A DNA stretch of 5,047 nucleotides. Source: an uncultured Leucobacter sp. Lineage in GTDB: Bacteria; Actinomycetota; Actinomycetes; Actinomycetales; Microbacteriaceae. The position numbers and the translations under genes were made by a program. Below the pieces are notes generated by a model. That model worked only from the letters and a program-made list of their open reading frames with translations, searched no databases and had not been told where the DNA came from. The stretch spans positions 1 to 5,047 of the forward strand of contig CAMFIY010000232.1 in assembly GCA_945952575.1 (NCBI GenBank), read 5' to 3'. Positions 1 through 5,047 of the stretch are shown piece by piece (position 1 is the stretch's first letter; each line of letters starts with the position of its first letter).

Positions 1-187
1 GCTCTCCGGCGGCACCGCCAACAAGGCGCTGGCGCGGCTCGGGATCGTCGGGTACGGGTTCGCGCCGCTCCGGCTTCCCGGGGATCTGGACTTCCCCGGC
101 ATGTTCCACGGGGTCGACGAGCGCGTCCCGCTCGAGGCCCTCGATTTCGGCCACCGCGTACTGGTGGACCTGCTGCGCAGCTACTGA
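1..187 (+). CDS. M20/M25/M40-family metallo-hydrolase, C-terminal end only
   Basis: This is the last 61 residues of a protein whose start lies left of the window (frame from base 2, stop TGA at 185-187). The fragment carries the pattern MFHGVDERVPLEALDFG, typical of the end of M20-type zinc peptidases and deacylases, in which the histidine of FHG (residue 36 of the fragment) is expected to be the last metal ligand. Upstream is the SGGTxxKAL segment followed by LGIVGYGFAPL, also usual for actinobacterial members. The protein would be a cytoplasmic hydrolase of a peptide or N-acyl amino acid; the substrate cannot be told from this part. A similar gene (dapE2) lies in the same chromosomal neighbourhood in mycobacteria. 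The family usually has an acidic residue after GGT, whereas here the segment reads GGTANK. Family assignment is good; exact function is unknown. Confidence 0.85.
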   Translation, partial: LSGGTANKALARLGIVGYGFAPLRLPGDLDFPGMFHGVDERVPLEALDFGHRVLVDLLRSY

Positions 188-240
188 TCCGGCGCGGCGG
201 CGATATGCGCGCGCTCGTCCGGCTCACGGCATCCAGGTAC

Positions 241-246
241 TAGGGT
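241..246 (+). promoter_or_regulatory. Candidate -10 box for the uppP-mshC operon
   Basis: TAGGGT fits the actinobacterial TANNNT consensus for the main sigma factor. Transcription would begin near 253-254, leaving an mRNA leader of about 35 bases that includes the Shine-Dalgarno at 278-283. No convincing -35 hexamer is seen 16-19 bases upstream, which is common in these genomes. It lies in the only non-coding gap before uppP, so it would drive both uppP and mshC. Confidence 0.45.
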
Positions 247-277
247 GGACGCTGGCCCACTGCCAGGCCACACGCAT

Positions 278-283
278 GGAAGG
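278..283 (+). promoter_or_regulatory. Ribosome binding site of uppP
   Basis: GGAAGG, a purine-rich Shine-Dalgarno, lies five bases before the ATG at 289 and fixes that start. It is the only clear Shine-Dalgarno at a gene start in this window. Confidence 0.75.
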
Positions 284-288
284 CGATC

Positions 289-1140
289 ATGGACTTCATT
301 CAGGCCGTTCTGCTCGGCCTCATCCAGGGACTCACCGAGTTCCTGCCCGTCTCCTCGAGCGCGCACCTGCGCATCGCGAGCGAGCTCATGGGCATCGGCG
401 ATGCCGGCGCCGCGTTCACCGCCATCACGCAGATCGGCACCGAGCTCGCGGTCATCGTGTTCTTCTGGAGAGACATCATCAGGATCATCGGCCGATGGTT
501 CCGTTCGCTGACTGGTGCGGTTCCGCGGCGGGATCCTGACGCGCTGATGGGCTGGTGGATCATCCTCGGCAGCATCCCGATCATCGTGCTCGGCCTGCTC
601 TTCCAAGATCAGATCGAGAGCACCTTCCGTTCGCTCTGGATCGTCGCGAGCACGCTGATCGTCTTCGGCCTCCTGCTCGGCCTCGCCGACTGGGTCGGCA
701 AGCGCGCCCTCACGCTGGATCGTCTGAACTGGAAGCACGGCCTGATCTACGGGCTCGCCCAGGCACTCGCGCTGATCCCGGGCGTCTCGCGTTCCGGCGG
801 CACCATCACCGCGGGTCTGCTCATGGGCTACACACGCGAGGCCGCGGCGAGGTACTCGTTCCTGCTGGCGATCCCAGCCGTGCTCGGATCGGGTTTCTAC
901 CAGCTCTACAAGGCGCTGAAGGAGCCGAGCGTCACCCCGATGGGGATGACCCTCGTGGCGACGGTGATCGCGTTCGTCGTCGCGCTCGTGGTGATCGGCG
1001 TGTTCATGCGCTACATCTCGAGACACAGCTTCCTGCCGTTCGTCGTGTACCGGGTGCTGCTCGGCGTGGTCATCATGGTTCTGCTCGCCACGGGCGTGCT
1101 CGGCGCGGGCGGCGATGCGGTGAGTGCGGTGCATCAGTGA
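289..1140 (+). CDS. uppP: Undecaprenyl-diphosphate phosphatase (UppP/BacA family)
   Basis: Integral membrane enzyme that removes a phosphate from undecaprenyl diphosphate, regenerating the lipid carrier for peptidoglycan and other envelope polymers; overproduction gives bacitracin resistance in the family. The 283-residue protein (E. coli enzyme 273) shows both signature regions. The first is the (E/Q)xxxE motif Q13-E17 followed by FLPVSSSAH with H26. The second is PGVSRSGGT at 164-172 with the catalytic-type R168. Hydrophobic segments are visible at about 44-60, 84-105, 116-132, 150-180, 188-205, 220-243 and 249-275, as expected for this multi-pass fold. The ATG has a good Shine-Dalgarno, and the reading frame begins with the usual MDFIQAVLLGLIQG. 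The stop codon overlaps the GTG start of mshC, so the two genes are co-transcribed. No key residue is missing. The identification is secure. Confidence 0.97.
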   Translation: MDFIQAVLLGLIQGLTEFLPVSSSAHLRIASELMGIGDAGAAFTAITQIGTELAVIVFFWRDIIRIIGRWFRSLTGAVPRRDPDALMGWWIILGSIPIIVLGLLFQDQIESTFRSLWIVASTLIVFGLLLGLADWVGKRALTLDRLNWKHGLIYGLAQALALIPGVSRSGGTITAGLLMGYTREAAARYSFLLAIPAVLGSGFYQLYKALKEPSVTPMGMTLVATVIAFVVALVVIGVFMRYISRHSFLPFVVYRVLLGVVIMVLLATGVLGAGGDAVSAVHQ

Positions 1141-2381
1141 GGACCTGGACCGCACCCGCGCTGCCGTCGCTGCCCGGGCCCGGCATCGCGCCGCGCCTGT
1201 ACAACACGGCCAGCTCGCGTCTCGAGCACCCGCCGATCGAGGATGAGCGGGCAACGCTCTACGTCTGCGGCATCACCCCCTACGACGCGACCCACCTCGG
1301 CCACGCGGCGACCTACCTGACTTTCGACATCCTGCTGCGCGCCTGGCGCGATGCGGGGATCGAAACCCTTTACGCCCAGAACATCACCGATGTCGACGAC
1401 CCCCTGCTCGAGCGCGCGACCCAGACCGGGGTCGATTGGCGAGAGCTCGCGGACGATCAGATCGGGCTCTACCGGAGCGACATGCACCGGCTCGGGATGC
1501 TGCCGCCCGACCGCTTCGTGGCGGTGACCGAGCGGATCGACGAGATCTCCGACGCCGTGCACCGGCTTCTGGCCCGCGGTCTCGCGTATCCGGTGGCGAC
1601 CGATGATGCGGCGAGCGACGACCTCTACTTCGACACCCGCGGCGCCGAGCGCGCGACTCAGTGGCGGCTCGGCGACGTCGCGCCCTACGACCGCGATCTC
1701 ATGGCGATCCTGAGCGCGGAGCGGGGCGGGGACCCGGAGCGCGAGGGCAAGCGGCATCCGCTCGACCCGCTGCTCTGGCGCGCGGCCCGCGCGGGCGAGC
1801 CGAGCTGGCCGAGCCCCCTCGGAGCGGGGCGTCCGGGCTGGCACGTCGAATGCGCCGTGATCGCGACCGACGAGCTCGGCCCGGCATTCACCGTGCAGGG
1901 CGGAGGCACCGATCTGATCTTCCCGCACCACGAGTACACGGCGGCGCACGCCACCGCGCTGACCGACACGCCGCTGGCGCACGCCTACTGCCACGTCGGC
2001 CTGCTCTCGTACGAGGGGCACAAGATGTCGAAGTCCCGCGGCAATCTCGTGCTGGTGTCGAAGCTGCTCGCGGGCGGTGCGGACCCCTCGGCGGTGCGCC
2101 TCGGCCTGCTCGCACACCACTACCGCTCGGAGTGGGAGTGGTTCGACGCCGATCTGACCACCGCGACGCGGCGCCTCGAGGCCTGGCGTGCGGGCATCGC
2201 CCGAGAGACGGGGGAGCCCGCGAACGCCGTCGCCGTGCTGCAGCAGCTGCGCCAGTCGCTGGCGAACGATCTCGATACCCCGGTCATGCTGGCGACGCTG
2301 GACGCCGCACTCGACCAGGGCGTGGACGATCCGCAGCTCATCGCCGACGCCGTCGCGGCACTGCTCGGCGTAACGCTCTAG
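1137..2381 (+). CDS. mshC: L-cysteine:1D-myo-inositol 2-amino-2-deoxy-alpha-D-glucopyranoside ligase (MshC)
   Basis: Catalyses the ATP-dependent joining of cysteine to GlcN-inositol, the penultimate step of mycothiol synthesis, in the cytoplasm. It belongs to the cysteinyl-tRNA synthetase-like fold but lacks the tRNA-binding C-terminal part. Visible motifs: YVCGITPYDATHLGHAAT at 42-59 with the HLGH nucleotide-binding motif (53-56); zinc-site residues C44, C239 (in GWHVEC) and H264 (in FPHHE), aligning with C43, C231 and H256 reported for the M. smegmatis enzyme; W235, expected to contact cysteine; and KMSKS at 296-300. The start was chosen as GTG 1137, four bases inside the end of uppP (GTGA), because it gives MRTWTAPALPSLPG, a normal MshC N-terminus, and 414 residues, the same length as I recall for M. 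tuberculosis MshC. The open frame runs further upstream, but that part is only a shadow of uppP. No strong Shine-Dalgarno precedes the GTG, so translation probably depends on ribosomes terminating on uppP. Confidence 0.96.
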   Translation: MRTWTAPALPSLPGPGIAPRLYNTASSRLEHPPIEDERATLYVCGITPYDATHLGHAATYLTFDILLRAWRDAGIETLYAQNITDVDDPLLERATQTGVDWRELADDQIGLYRSDMHRLGMLPPDRFVAVTERIDEISDAVHRLLARGLAYPVATDDAASDDLYFDTRGAERATQWRLGDVAPYDRDLMAILSAERGGDPEREGKRHPLDPLLWRAARAGEPSWPSPLGAGRPGWHVECAVIATDELGPAFTVQGGGTDLIFPHHEYTAAHATALTDTPLAHAYCHVGLLSYEGHKMSKSRGNLVLVSKLLAGGADPSAVRLGLLAHHYRSEWEWFDADLTTATRRLEAWRAGIARETGEPANAVAVLQQLRQSLANDLDTPVMLATLDAALDQGVDDPQLIADAVAALLGVTL

Positions 2382-2399
2382 GCGCCACCAGGGCCGCCC

Positions 2400-2414
2400 G
2401 AGCCGTCCCGGCTC
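2400..2414. terminator. Short inverted repeat between convergent genes, possible bidirectional terminator
   Basis: GAGCCG at 2400-2405 and CGGCTC at 2409-2414 form a perfect 6-bp stem with a 3-base loop, in the 31-base gap between the converging stops of mshC and the PAC2 gene; its right end overlaps the PAC2 stop codon. The position suits a shared terminator, but there is no T-tract on either side and a stem this short occurs by chance in GC-rich DNA. Confidence 0.35.
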
Positions 2415-3327
2415 AGTCCTCTTCGCGAGGGTCGATGTTGAGGAACTTCTCGAACTCGTGCGCGATGGCCTCGCCCGTGGTCTCGGGCGCGGAGGCGGCG
2501 TCCCGCGCCTCCTCGAGGCCGCGAATGTAGTTCGCCATGTCCTCGTCGCTCGCGGCGATGCGATCGATGTTCGCCTCCCATTCGTTCGCCTCGGCCAGCA
2601 GTTCGCCGCGCGGGATGACGACGTCGAGCAGTTCCTCGAGCTTGTCGAGGATCGCGAGCGTGGCCTTCGGCGAGGGGGCGCTGTGCACGTAGTGCGGCAC
2701 CTGCGCCCAGAGCGAGATGACGGGGACCCCGACGGCGGTCAGTGCGAGCTCGAGCACGCTGCCGATGCCGGCCGGCCCCTCGTAGTCGCTGCGTGTCGCG
2801 CCGGTTCGTGCGCGCAGGCCGGCATCCTCGCTGCTGAGCGAGGTGATGATGGGCCGGGAATGGGGGGAGTCCGAGAAGAACGCGCCGATCTGCACGACGA
2901 TATCGATCTTCCAGGCAAAGACGAGATCGACCAGATCGTTGATCAAGGCGGACCAGTCGCGGGCGGGCTCGACGCCCGCCAACAGGAACAGATCGGTGAC
3001 GGGGCTCCCGTCGATCCGGCGGACGGTTTCGTCGAGCGGTGTCTCATCCGGGGTGCCGGGCCGGCGGACCGTGCCGTAGAGGCGGGTCTCCGGCCAGTCG
3101 ATCACCCGGTTGCCGGCATCGTCGAAGTTGATCTTCGGACGGTGCACCTGGAAGTCGACGAATCCGTCCGCGCCGATCGCGTGCAGCGGCTCGGCGTCGA
3201 TGAGCTCGCCGAGGTGCTGCAGCACGGTGGTCGTGGCGGCCCCGGCGTCGCTCCAACCCTCGAATGCGGCGATGAGCACCCGGGGCTCGGCCCGCCTCTC
3301 CTTCTCGGCTCCGTCCGAATCGTTCAT
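2413..3327 (-). CDS. PAC2-family protein (proteasome assembly chaperone 2-like)
   Basis: A 304-residue protein of the PAC2 family, related to the archaeal/eukaryotic proteasome assembly chaperone fold and to mycobacterial Rv2125. Family signatures are visible: VLIAAFEGWSDAGAAATT-like sequence at 17-33, a VQIGAFFSDSPHSRP segment in the middle, and VPHYVHSAPSPKATLAILDKLEEL at 210-233. The C-terminal quarter is acidic and probably helical. The biochemical role in actinobacteria is not established; neighbourhood near Pup-proteasome genes in other actinobacteria hints at, but does not prove, a link to protein turnover. The start was set at the ATG 3327-3325: longer in-frame extension upstream would run through the HAD gene on the other strand. 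No Shine-Dalgarno precedes it, and a TATCCT box sits 7 bases upstream, which suggests a leaderless transcript. It converges on mshC and diverges from the HAD gene. Family call is firm, function unknown. Confidence 0.93.
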   Translation of the reverse strand: MNDSDGAEKERRAEPRVLIAAFEGWSDAGAATTTVLQHLGELIDAEPLHAIGADGFVDFQVHRPKINFDDAGNRVIDWPETRLYGTVRRPGTPDETPLDETVRRIDGSPVTDLFLLAGVEPARDWSALINDLVDLVFAWKIDIVVQIGAFFSDSPHSRPIITSLSSEDAGLRARTGATRSDYEGPAGIGSVLELALTAVGVPVISLWAQVPHYVHSAPSPKATLAILDKLEELLDVVIPRGELLAEANEWEANIDRIAASDEDMANYIRGLEEARDAASAPETTGEAIAHEFEKFLNIDPREED

Positions 3328-3334
3328 ATCGACC

Positions 3335-3340
3335 AGGATA
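3335..3340 (-). promoter_or_regulatory. Candidate -10 box of the PAC2 gene (leaderless)
   Basis: Read on the minus strand this is TATCCT, a TANNNT-type -10 hexamer. Exactly 7 bases separate it from the ATG, so transcription would begin at or within a base of the start codon. It shares bases 3339-3340 with the opposite-facing box of the HAD gene. No clear -35 hexamer is seen. Confidence 0.6.
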
Positions 3341-3344
3341 GTCT
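3339..3344 (+). promoter_or_regulatory. Candidate -10 box of the HAD gene (leaderless)
   Basis: TAGTCT fits TANNNT and ends exactly 7 bases before the ATG at 3352, so the mRNA would start at the initiation codon. No Shine-Dalgarno is present between them. It overlaps the PAC2-facing box by two bases; no clear -35 hexamer is seen. Confidence 0.58.
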
Positions 3345-3351
3345 CGTACCG

Positions 3352-4032
3352 ATGAACGCCCTGACTCCTCCCGCTCAGAACCTCTCCGCTGTGCTCTGGG
3401 ACCTCGACGGCACCCTGATCGATTCCGAGCCAGCCTGGCTCGAGGCAGAGACCGCGATGCTCGCCCGATACGGCCTCGAGATGAGTCCCGAGACCCAGCG
3501 GCTCATGATCGGCTCGGGTCTCTGGGAAGCCGCCGAGCACTTCCGCCAGCTGGGCGTGACGATGTCGGCCGACGACATCGTGGCCGAGTGGGTCGCCTTC
3601 GCCGCCGACGCGATCGACCGGGGCCGGCTCGACTGGCGCCCGGGGGCGCTCGACCTGCTCGCCTCCCTGCGGGCGGCAGGCGTCCCGTGCGCACTCGTCA
3701 CGATGTCGGTGCGCTCGCTGGCCGACCGGATCGCCACGGTACTTCCCGAGGGCACCTTCGGCGCCATCGTCGCGGGCGACGAGGTGGAGCGCGCCAAACC
3801 GGATCCCGAGCCCTATCTGCGCGGCGCCGAGGCGCTGGGGGTGCCGATCGAGCAGTGCCTCGCGATCGAGGATTCGCCGACCGGCCTGCGCTCGGCCGCC
3901 GCGGCCGGGGCCGTCGCCGTCGGCGTGACGAACATCGTCGATCTCTCCGAGGCGCCGGCGCACGAGGTCTGGAGCACGCTGGTCGGCGTGGACGCCGGCG
4001 AACTGCGGACCCGCTTCGCCCGACTGCGTTGA
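3352..4032 (+). CDS. HAD-superfamily hydrolase, subfamily IA (phosphatase / beta-phosphoglucomutase-like)
   Basis: A 226-residue soluble protein with all four HAD motifs. Motif I is WDLDGTLIDSEP with nucleophile D17 and acid/base D19. Motif II is ALVTMS with T117. Motif III is K149 in AKPDPEPY. Motif IV is E173-D174 in AIEDSPTG, which would bind Mg2+. The helical segment at about 25-95 between motifs I and II is the C1 cap that sets substrate choice. The layout and length match phosphoglycolate-phosphatase or beta-phosphoglucomutase-like members, so it most likely acts on a small phosphorylated metabolite; the substrate cannot be read from the sequence. The ATG at 3352 was chosen because motif I begins 14-17 residues later as is normal, and the upstream part of the open frame is antisense to the PAC2 gene. 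A -10-like box 7 bases upstream and lack of a Shine-Dalgarno suggest a leaderless mRNA. It diverges from the PAC2 gene and precedes trmI by 64 bases. Confidence 0.93.
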   Translation: MNALTPPAQNLSAVLWDLDGTLIDSEPAWLEAETAMLARYGLEMSPETQRLMIGSGLWEAAEHFRQLGVTMSADDIVAEWVAFAADAIDRGRLDWRPGALDLLASLRAAGVPCALVTMSVRSLADRIATVLPEGTFGAIVAGDEVERAKPDPEPYLRGAEALGVPIEQCLAIEDSPTGLRSAAAAGAVAVGVTNIVDLSEAPAHEVWSTLVGVDAGELRTRFARLR

Positions 4033-4043
4033 GACGGTCCGCA

Positions 4044-4078
4044 CGCGCGGATCCTGCGAGCCGGGGAAGTCCCGCGCG
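4044..4078. repeat. Imperfectly supported inverted repeat upstream of trmI
   Basis: CGCGCGG (4044-4050) and CCGCGCG (4072-4078) are a perfect 7-bp inverted repeat around a 21-base loop, in the gap between the HAD gene and trmI. It ends 5 bases before the trmI -10-like box and spans the place where a -35 would be. It might end the HAD transcript or be an operator, but alternating CG sequence of this kind is easily found by chance in such DNA. Confidence 0.25.
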
Positions 4079-4083
4079 CTCGT

Positions 4084-4089
4084 TAGACT
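4084..4089 (+). promoter_or_regulatory. Candidate -10 box of trmI (leaderless)
   Basis: TAGACT fits TANNNT and is followed by exactly 7 bases and then the GTG start at 4097. This is the same spacing as at the PAC2 and HAD genes, and points to transcription starting at the G of the start codon. The 7 bases include GCGGG, but this lies too close to the GTG to act as a usual Shine-Dalgarno. Confidence 0.58.
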
Positions 4090-4096
4090 TGCGGGC

Positions 4097-5047
4097 GTGA
4101 CAGAGCAGATTCCTTCAGCGCAGACTTCTCCGGCGCAGACCTCCGGGTCGGAGCACCCCTCATACAGCGGCCCCCTCGGCTACGGCGATCGGGTCCAGCT
4201 GACCGGCCCCAAGGGCCGCCTCAACACCATCACGCTGGTGCCAGGCGGCGAGTTCCACAGCCATCGAGGCATGCTGCGGCACGAGGAGCTCGTGGGGCTG
4301 CCGGACGGGTCGGTGGTCCAGAACAGCAACGGCGAGGACTACCTGGCGCTGCGCCCCCTGCTCAGCGACTTCGTCATGTCGATGCCGCGTGGGGCCGCCA
4401 TCGTCTACCCCAAGGACGCGGCCCAGATCCTCTCGCTGGCGGACATCTTCCCCGGTGCATCGGTCGTCGAGGCCGGAGTCGGTTCGGGCGCGCTCTCGCT
4501 GCACCTGCTGCGCGCGGTCGGCGCAGAGGGCGAGCTCCGCTCGTTCGAACGCCGGGACGAGTTCGCCGAGATCGCACGCGCCAACGTTCGGGCGTTCACG
4601 GGAGAGCTGCCGGAGAACTGGTCCGTCGCGGTCGGCGACCTGCAGGAGGTCCTGCCGGACGCCTGCGCGGCCGGAACGGTCGATCGCGTGGTGCTGGACA
4701 TGCTCGCCCCGTGGGAGTGCGTGGGCGTCGCAGCCACGGCGCTCAAGCCGGGCGGCGTCATCATCTGCTACGTCGCGACGGTGACTCAGCTCTCCCGCGT
4801 CGCCGAGGAACTCCGCCGCTCCGGCTGCTTCACGCACCCGCAGGCCAATGAGACCATGGTGCGCGGTTGGCATGTGGAGGGTCTTGCAGTGCGACCCGAT
4901 CATCGGATGGTGGCGCACACCGGCTTCCTCATCACCGCGCGCCGGCTCGCCCCCGGAGCCGTGCTGCCCGACCTCAAGCGACGCGCGTCGAAGAGCGAGT
5001 ACACCGCTGAGGACGTCGCCGCGTGGACCCCGGATCTGCTGGACGAG
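4097..5047 (+). CDS. trmI: tRNA (adenine-58-N1)-methyltransferase TrmI, 3' end outside window
   Basis: SAM-dependent class I methyltransferase that makes 1-methyladenosine at position 58 of the tRNA T-loop; characterised members (M. tuberculosis Rv2118c, Thermus TrmI) are tetramers. Visible in the 317 residues present: an N-terminal beta domain (GDRVQLTGPKG from 30; FHSHRG); the YPKDAAQI lead-in to the SAM site; the glycine loop VVEAGVGSGALSL at 123-135; E151, expected to bind the SAM ribose; the LDMLAPWE motif with catalytic-type D201; YVATVTQLSR with Y225; and the RGWHVEGLAVRPDHRM and TGFLITARRLAPG segments near the end. GTG 4097 is the start because no other usable codon gives a complete N-terminus; it leaves about 25 residues rich in Ser, Pro, Gln and Thr before the conserved domain, absent from Rv2118c. 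The protein is already longer than the roughly 280 residues of Rv2118c, with a charged C-terminal tail that continues past the window edge. In other actinobacteria Pup-proteasome genes follow. Confidence 0.95.
   Translation, partial: MTEQIPSAQTSPAQTSGSEHPSYSGPLGYGDRVQLTGPKGRLNTITLVPGGEFHSHRGMLRHEELVGLPDGSVVQNSNGEDYLALRPLLSDFVMSMPRGAAIVYPKDAAQILSLADIFPGASVVEAGVGSGALSLHLLRAVGAEGELRSFERRDEFAEIARANVRAFTGELPENWSVAVGDLQEVLPDACAAGTVDRVVLDMLAPWECVGVAATALKPGGVIICYVATVTQLSRVAEELRRSGCFTHPQANETMVRGWHVEGLAVRPDHRMVAHTGFLITARRLAPGAVLPDLKRRASKSEYTAEDVAAWTPDLLDE
4118..4147 (+). repeat. 15-base tandem repeat within the 5' end of trmI
   Basis: GCGCAGAC occurs at 4118-4125 and again at 4133-4140, a 15-base period that encodes the duplicated pentapeptide SAQTS-PAQTS in the disordered-looking N-terminal extension of TrmI. 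It keeps the reading frame, and looks like a small in-frame duplication. Confidence 0.5.

Noticed and set aside
191..214. GC-rich imperfect inverted repeat just after the M20 gene, considered as a terminator
   Set aside because: Only about 5 bp of stem around an 11-base loop and no T-tract; not distinguishable from chance in this composition.
555..1136. Upstream extension of the mshC frame within uppP
   Set aside because: The translation is Arg/Pro/His-rich shadow of uppP in another frame; recognisable MshC sequence begins only at the GTG 1137.
181..1254. Long minus-strand open frame of 357 codons opposite uppP
   Set aside because: It is antisense to a secure uppP gene, its translation is rich in Arg, Glu, Asp and His with no recognisable domain, and it reflects GC-rich third positions of the true gene.
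1134..2120. Minus-strand open frame of 328 codons opposite mshC
   Set aside because: Fully antisense to mshC with low-complexity, Arg-rich composition and no domain; a codon-bias shadow.
1661..2530. Plus-strand open frame of 289 codons overlapping mshC and running into the PAC2 gene
   Set aside because: Extremely Arg/Ala-rich out-of-frame translation of mshC, with no family features.
2458..3351. Upstream extension of the HAD frame, which would make a 524-residue protein
   Set aside because: This part is antisense to the PAC2 gene and has no domain; HAD motif I lies at the normal distance from the ATG at 3352.
3328..4044. Upstream extension of the PAC2 frame, which would make a 543-residue protein
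   Set aside because: It is antisense to the HAD gene and shows only shadow composition; the PAC2 family start fits the ATG at 3327.
1..5047. Searched by eye for tRNA genes, CRISPR repeats, insertion-sequence ends, attachment sites and phage or defence genes
   Set aside because: Nothing was seen: genes fill nearly the whole window and all belong to known housekeeping families, so no new multi-gene system is claimed.

Overview
The window is a high-GC stretch (strong G/C preference at third codon positions, long spurious open frames on the opposite strand) of an actinobacterial chromosome. Two features point to Actinobacteria: a mycothiol-synthesis ligase (MshC), and the gene order M20 peptidase, undecaprenyl-diphosphate phosphatase, MshC, PAC2-family protein, HAD hydrolase, TrmI-type tRNA methyltransferase. 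This resembles a compacted version of the Mycobacterium tuberculosis dapE2 to Rv2118c region. The protein sequences look most like those of Microbacteriaceae; that family call is inference from memory and the genus is not resolved.

Layout. Bases 1-187 hold the C-terminus of an M20-type metallopeptidase. A 101-base gap follows, with a likely promoter and a clear ribosome binding site for uppP (289-1140). mshC (1137-2381) starts inside the uppP stop codon (GTGA overlap), so the two form a translationally coupled pair. A 31-base gap with a short hairpin separates mshC from a convergent PAC2-family gene (2413-3327, minus strand). That gene diverges from a HAD phosphatase-like gene (3352-4032) across only 24 bases. 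After 64 bases the trmI gene begins (4097) and runs off the right edge. No gene-free stretch exceeds about 100 bases.

Functionally these are housekeeping genes: UppP recycles the lipid carrier of cell-wall synthesis, MshC makes the thiol cofactor mycothiol, TrmI methylates A58 of tRNA, and the PAC2 and HAD proteins have no settled role. In other actinobacteria trmI lies just upstream of the Pup-proteasome genes, so those may follow beyond the right edge.

I found no mobile element, CRISPR, RNA gene or new multi-gene system. The most notable signal is regulatory. Three genes (PAC2, HAD, trmI) each have a TANNNT -10-like hexamer exactly 7 bases before the start codon and no Shine-Dalgarno sequence, which is the arrangement expected for leaderless mRNAs. 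For the divergent PAC2/HAD pair the two hexamers overlap by two bases in a symmetric layout. The one gene with a good Shine-Dalgarno (uppP) has its -10-like box 42 bases upstream.
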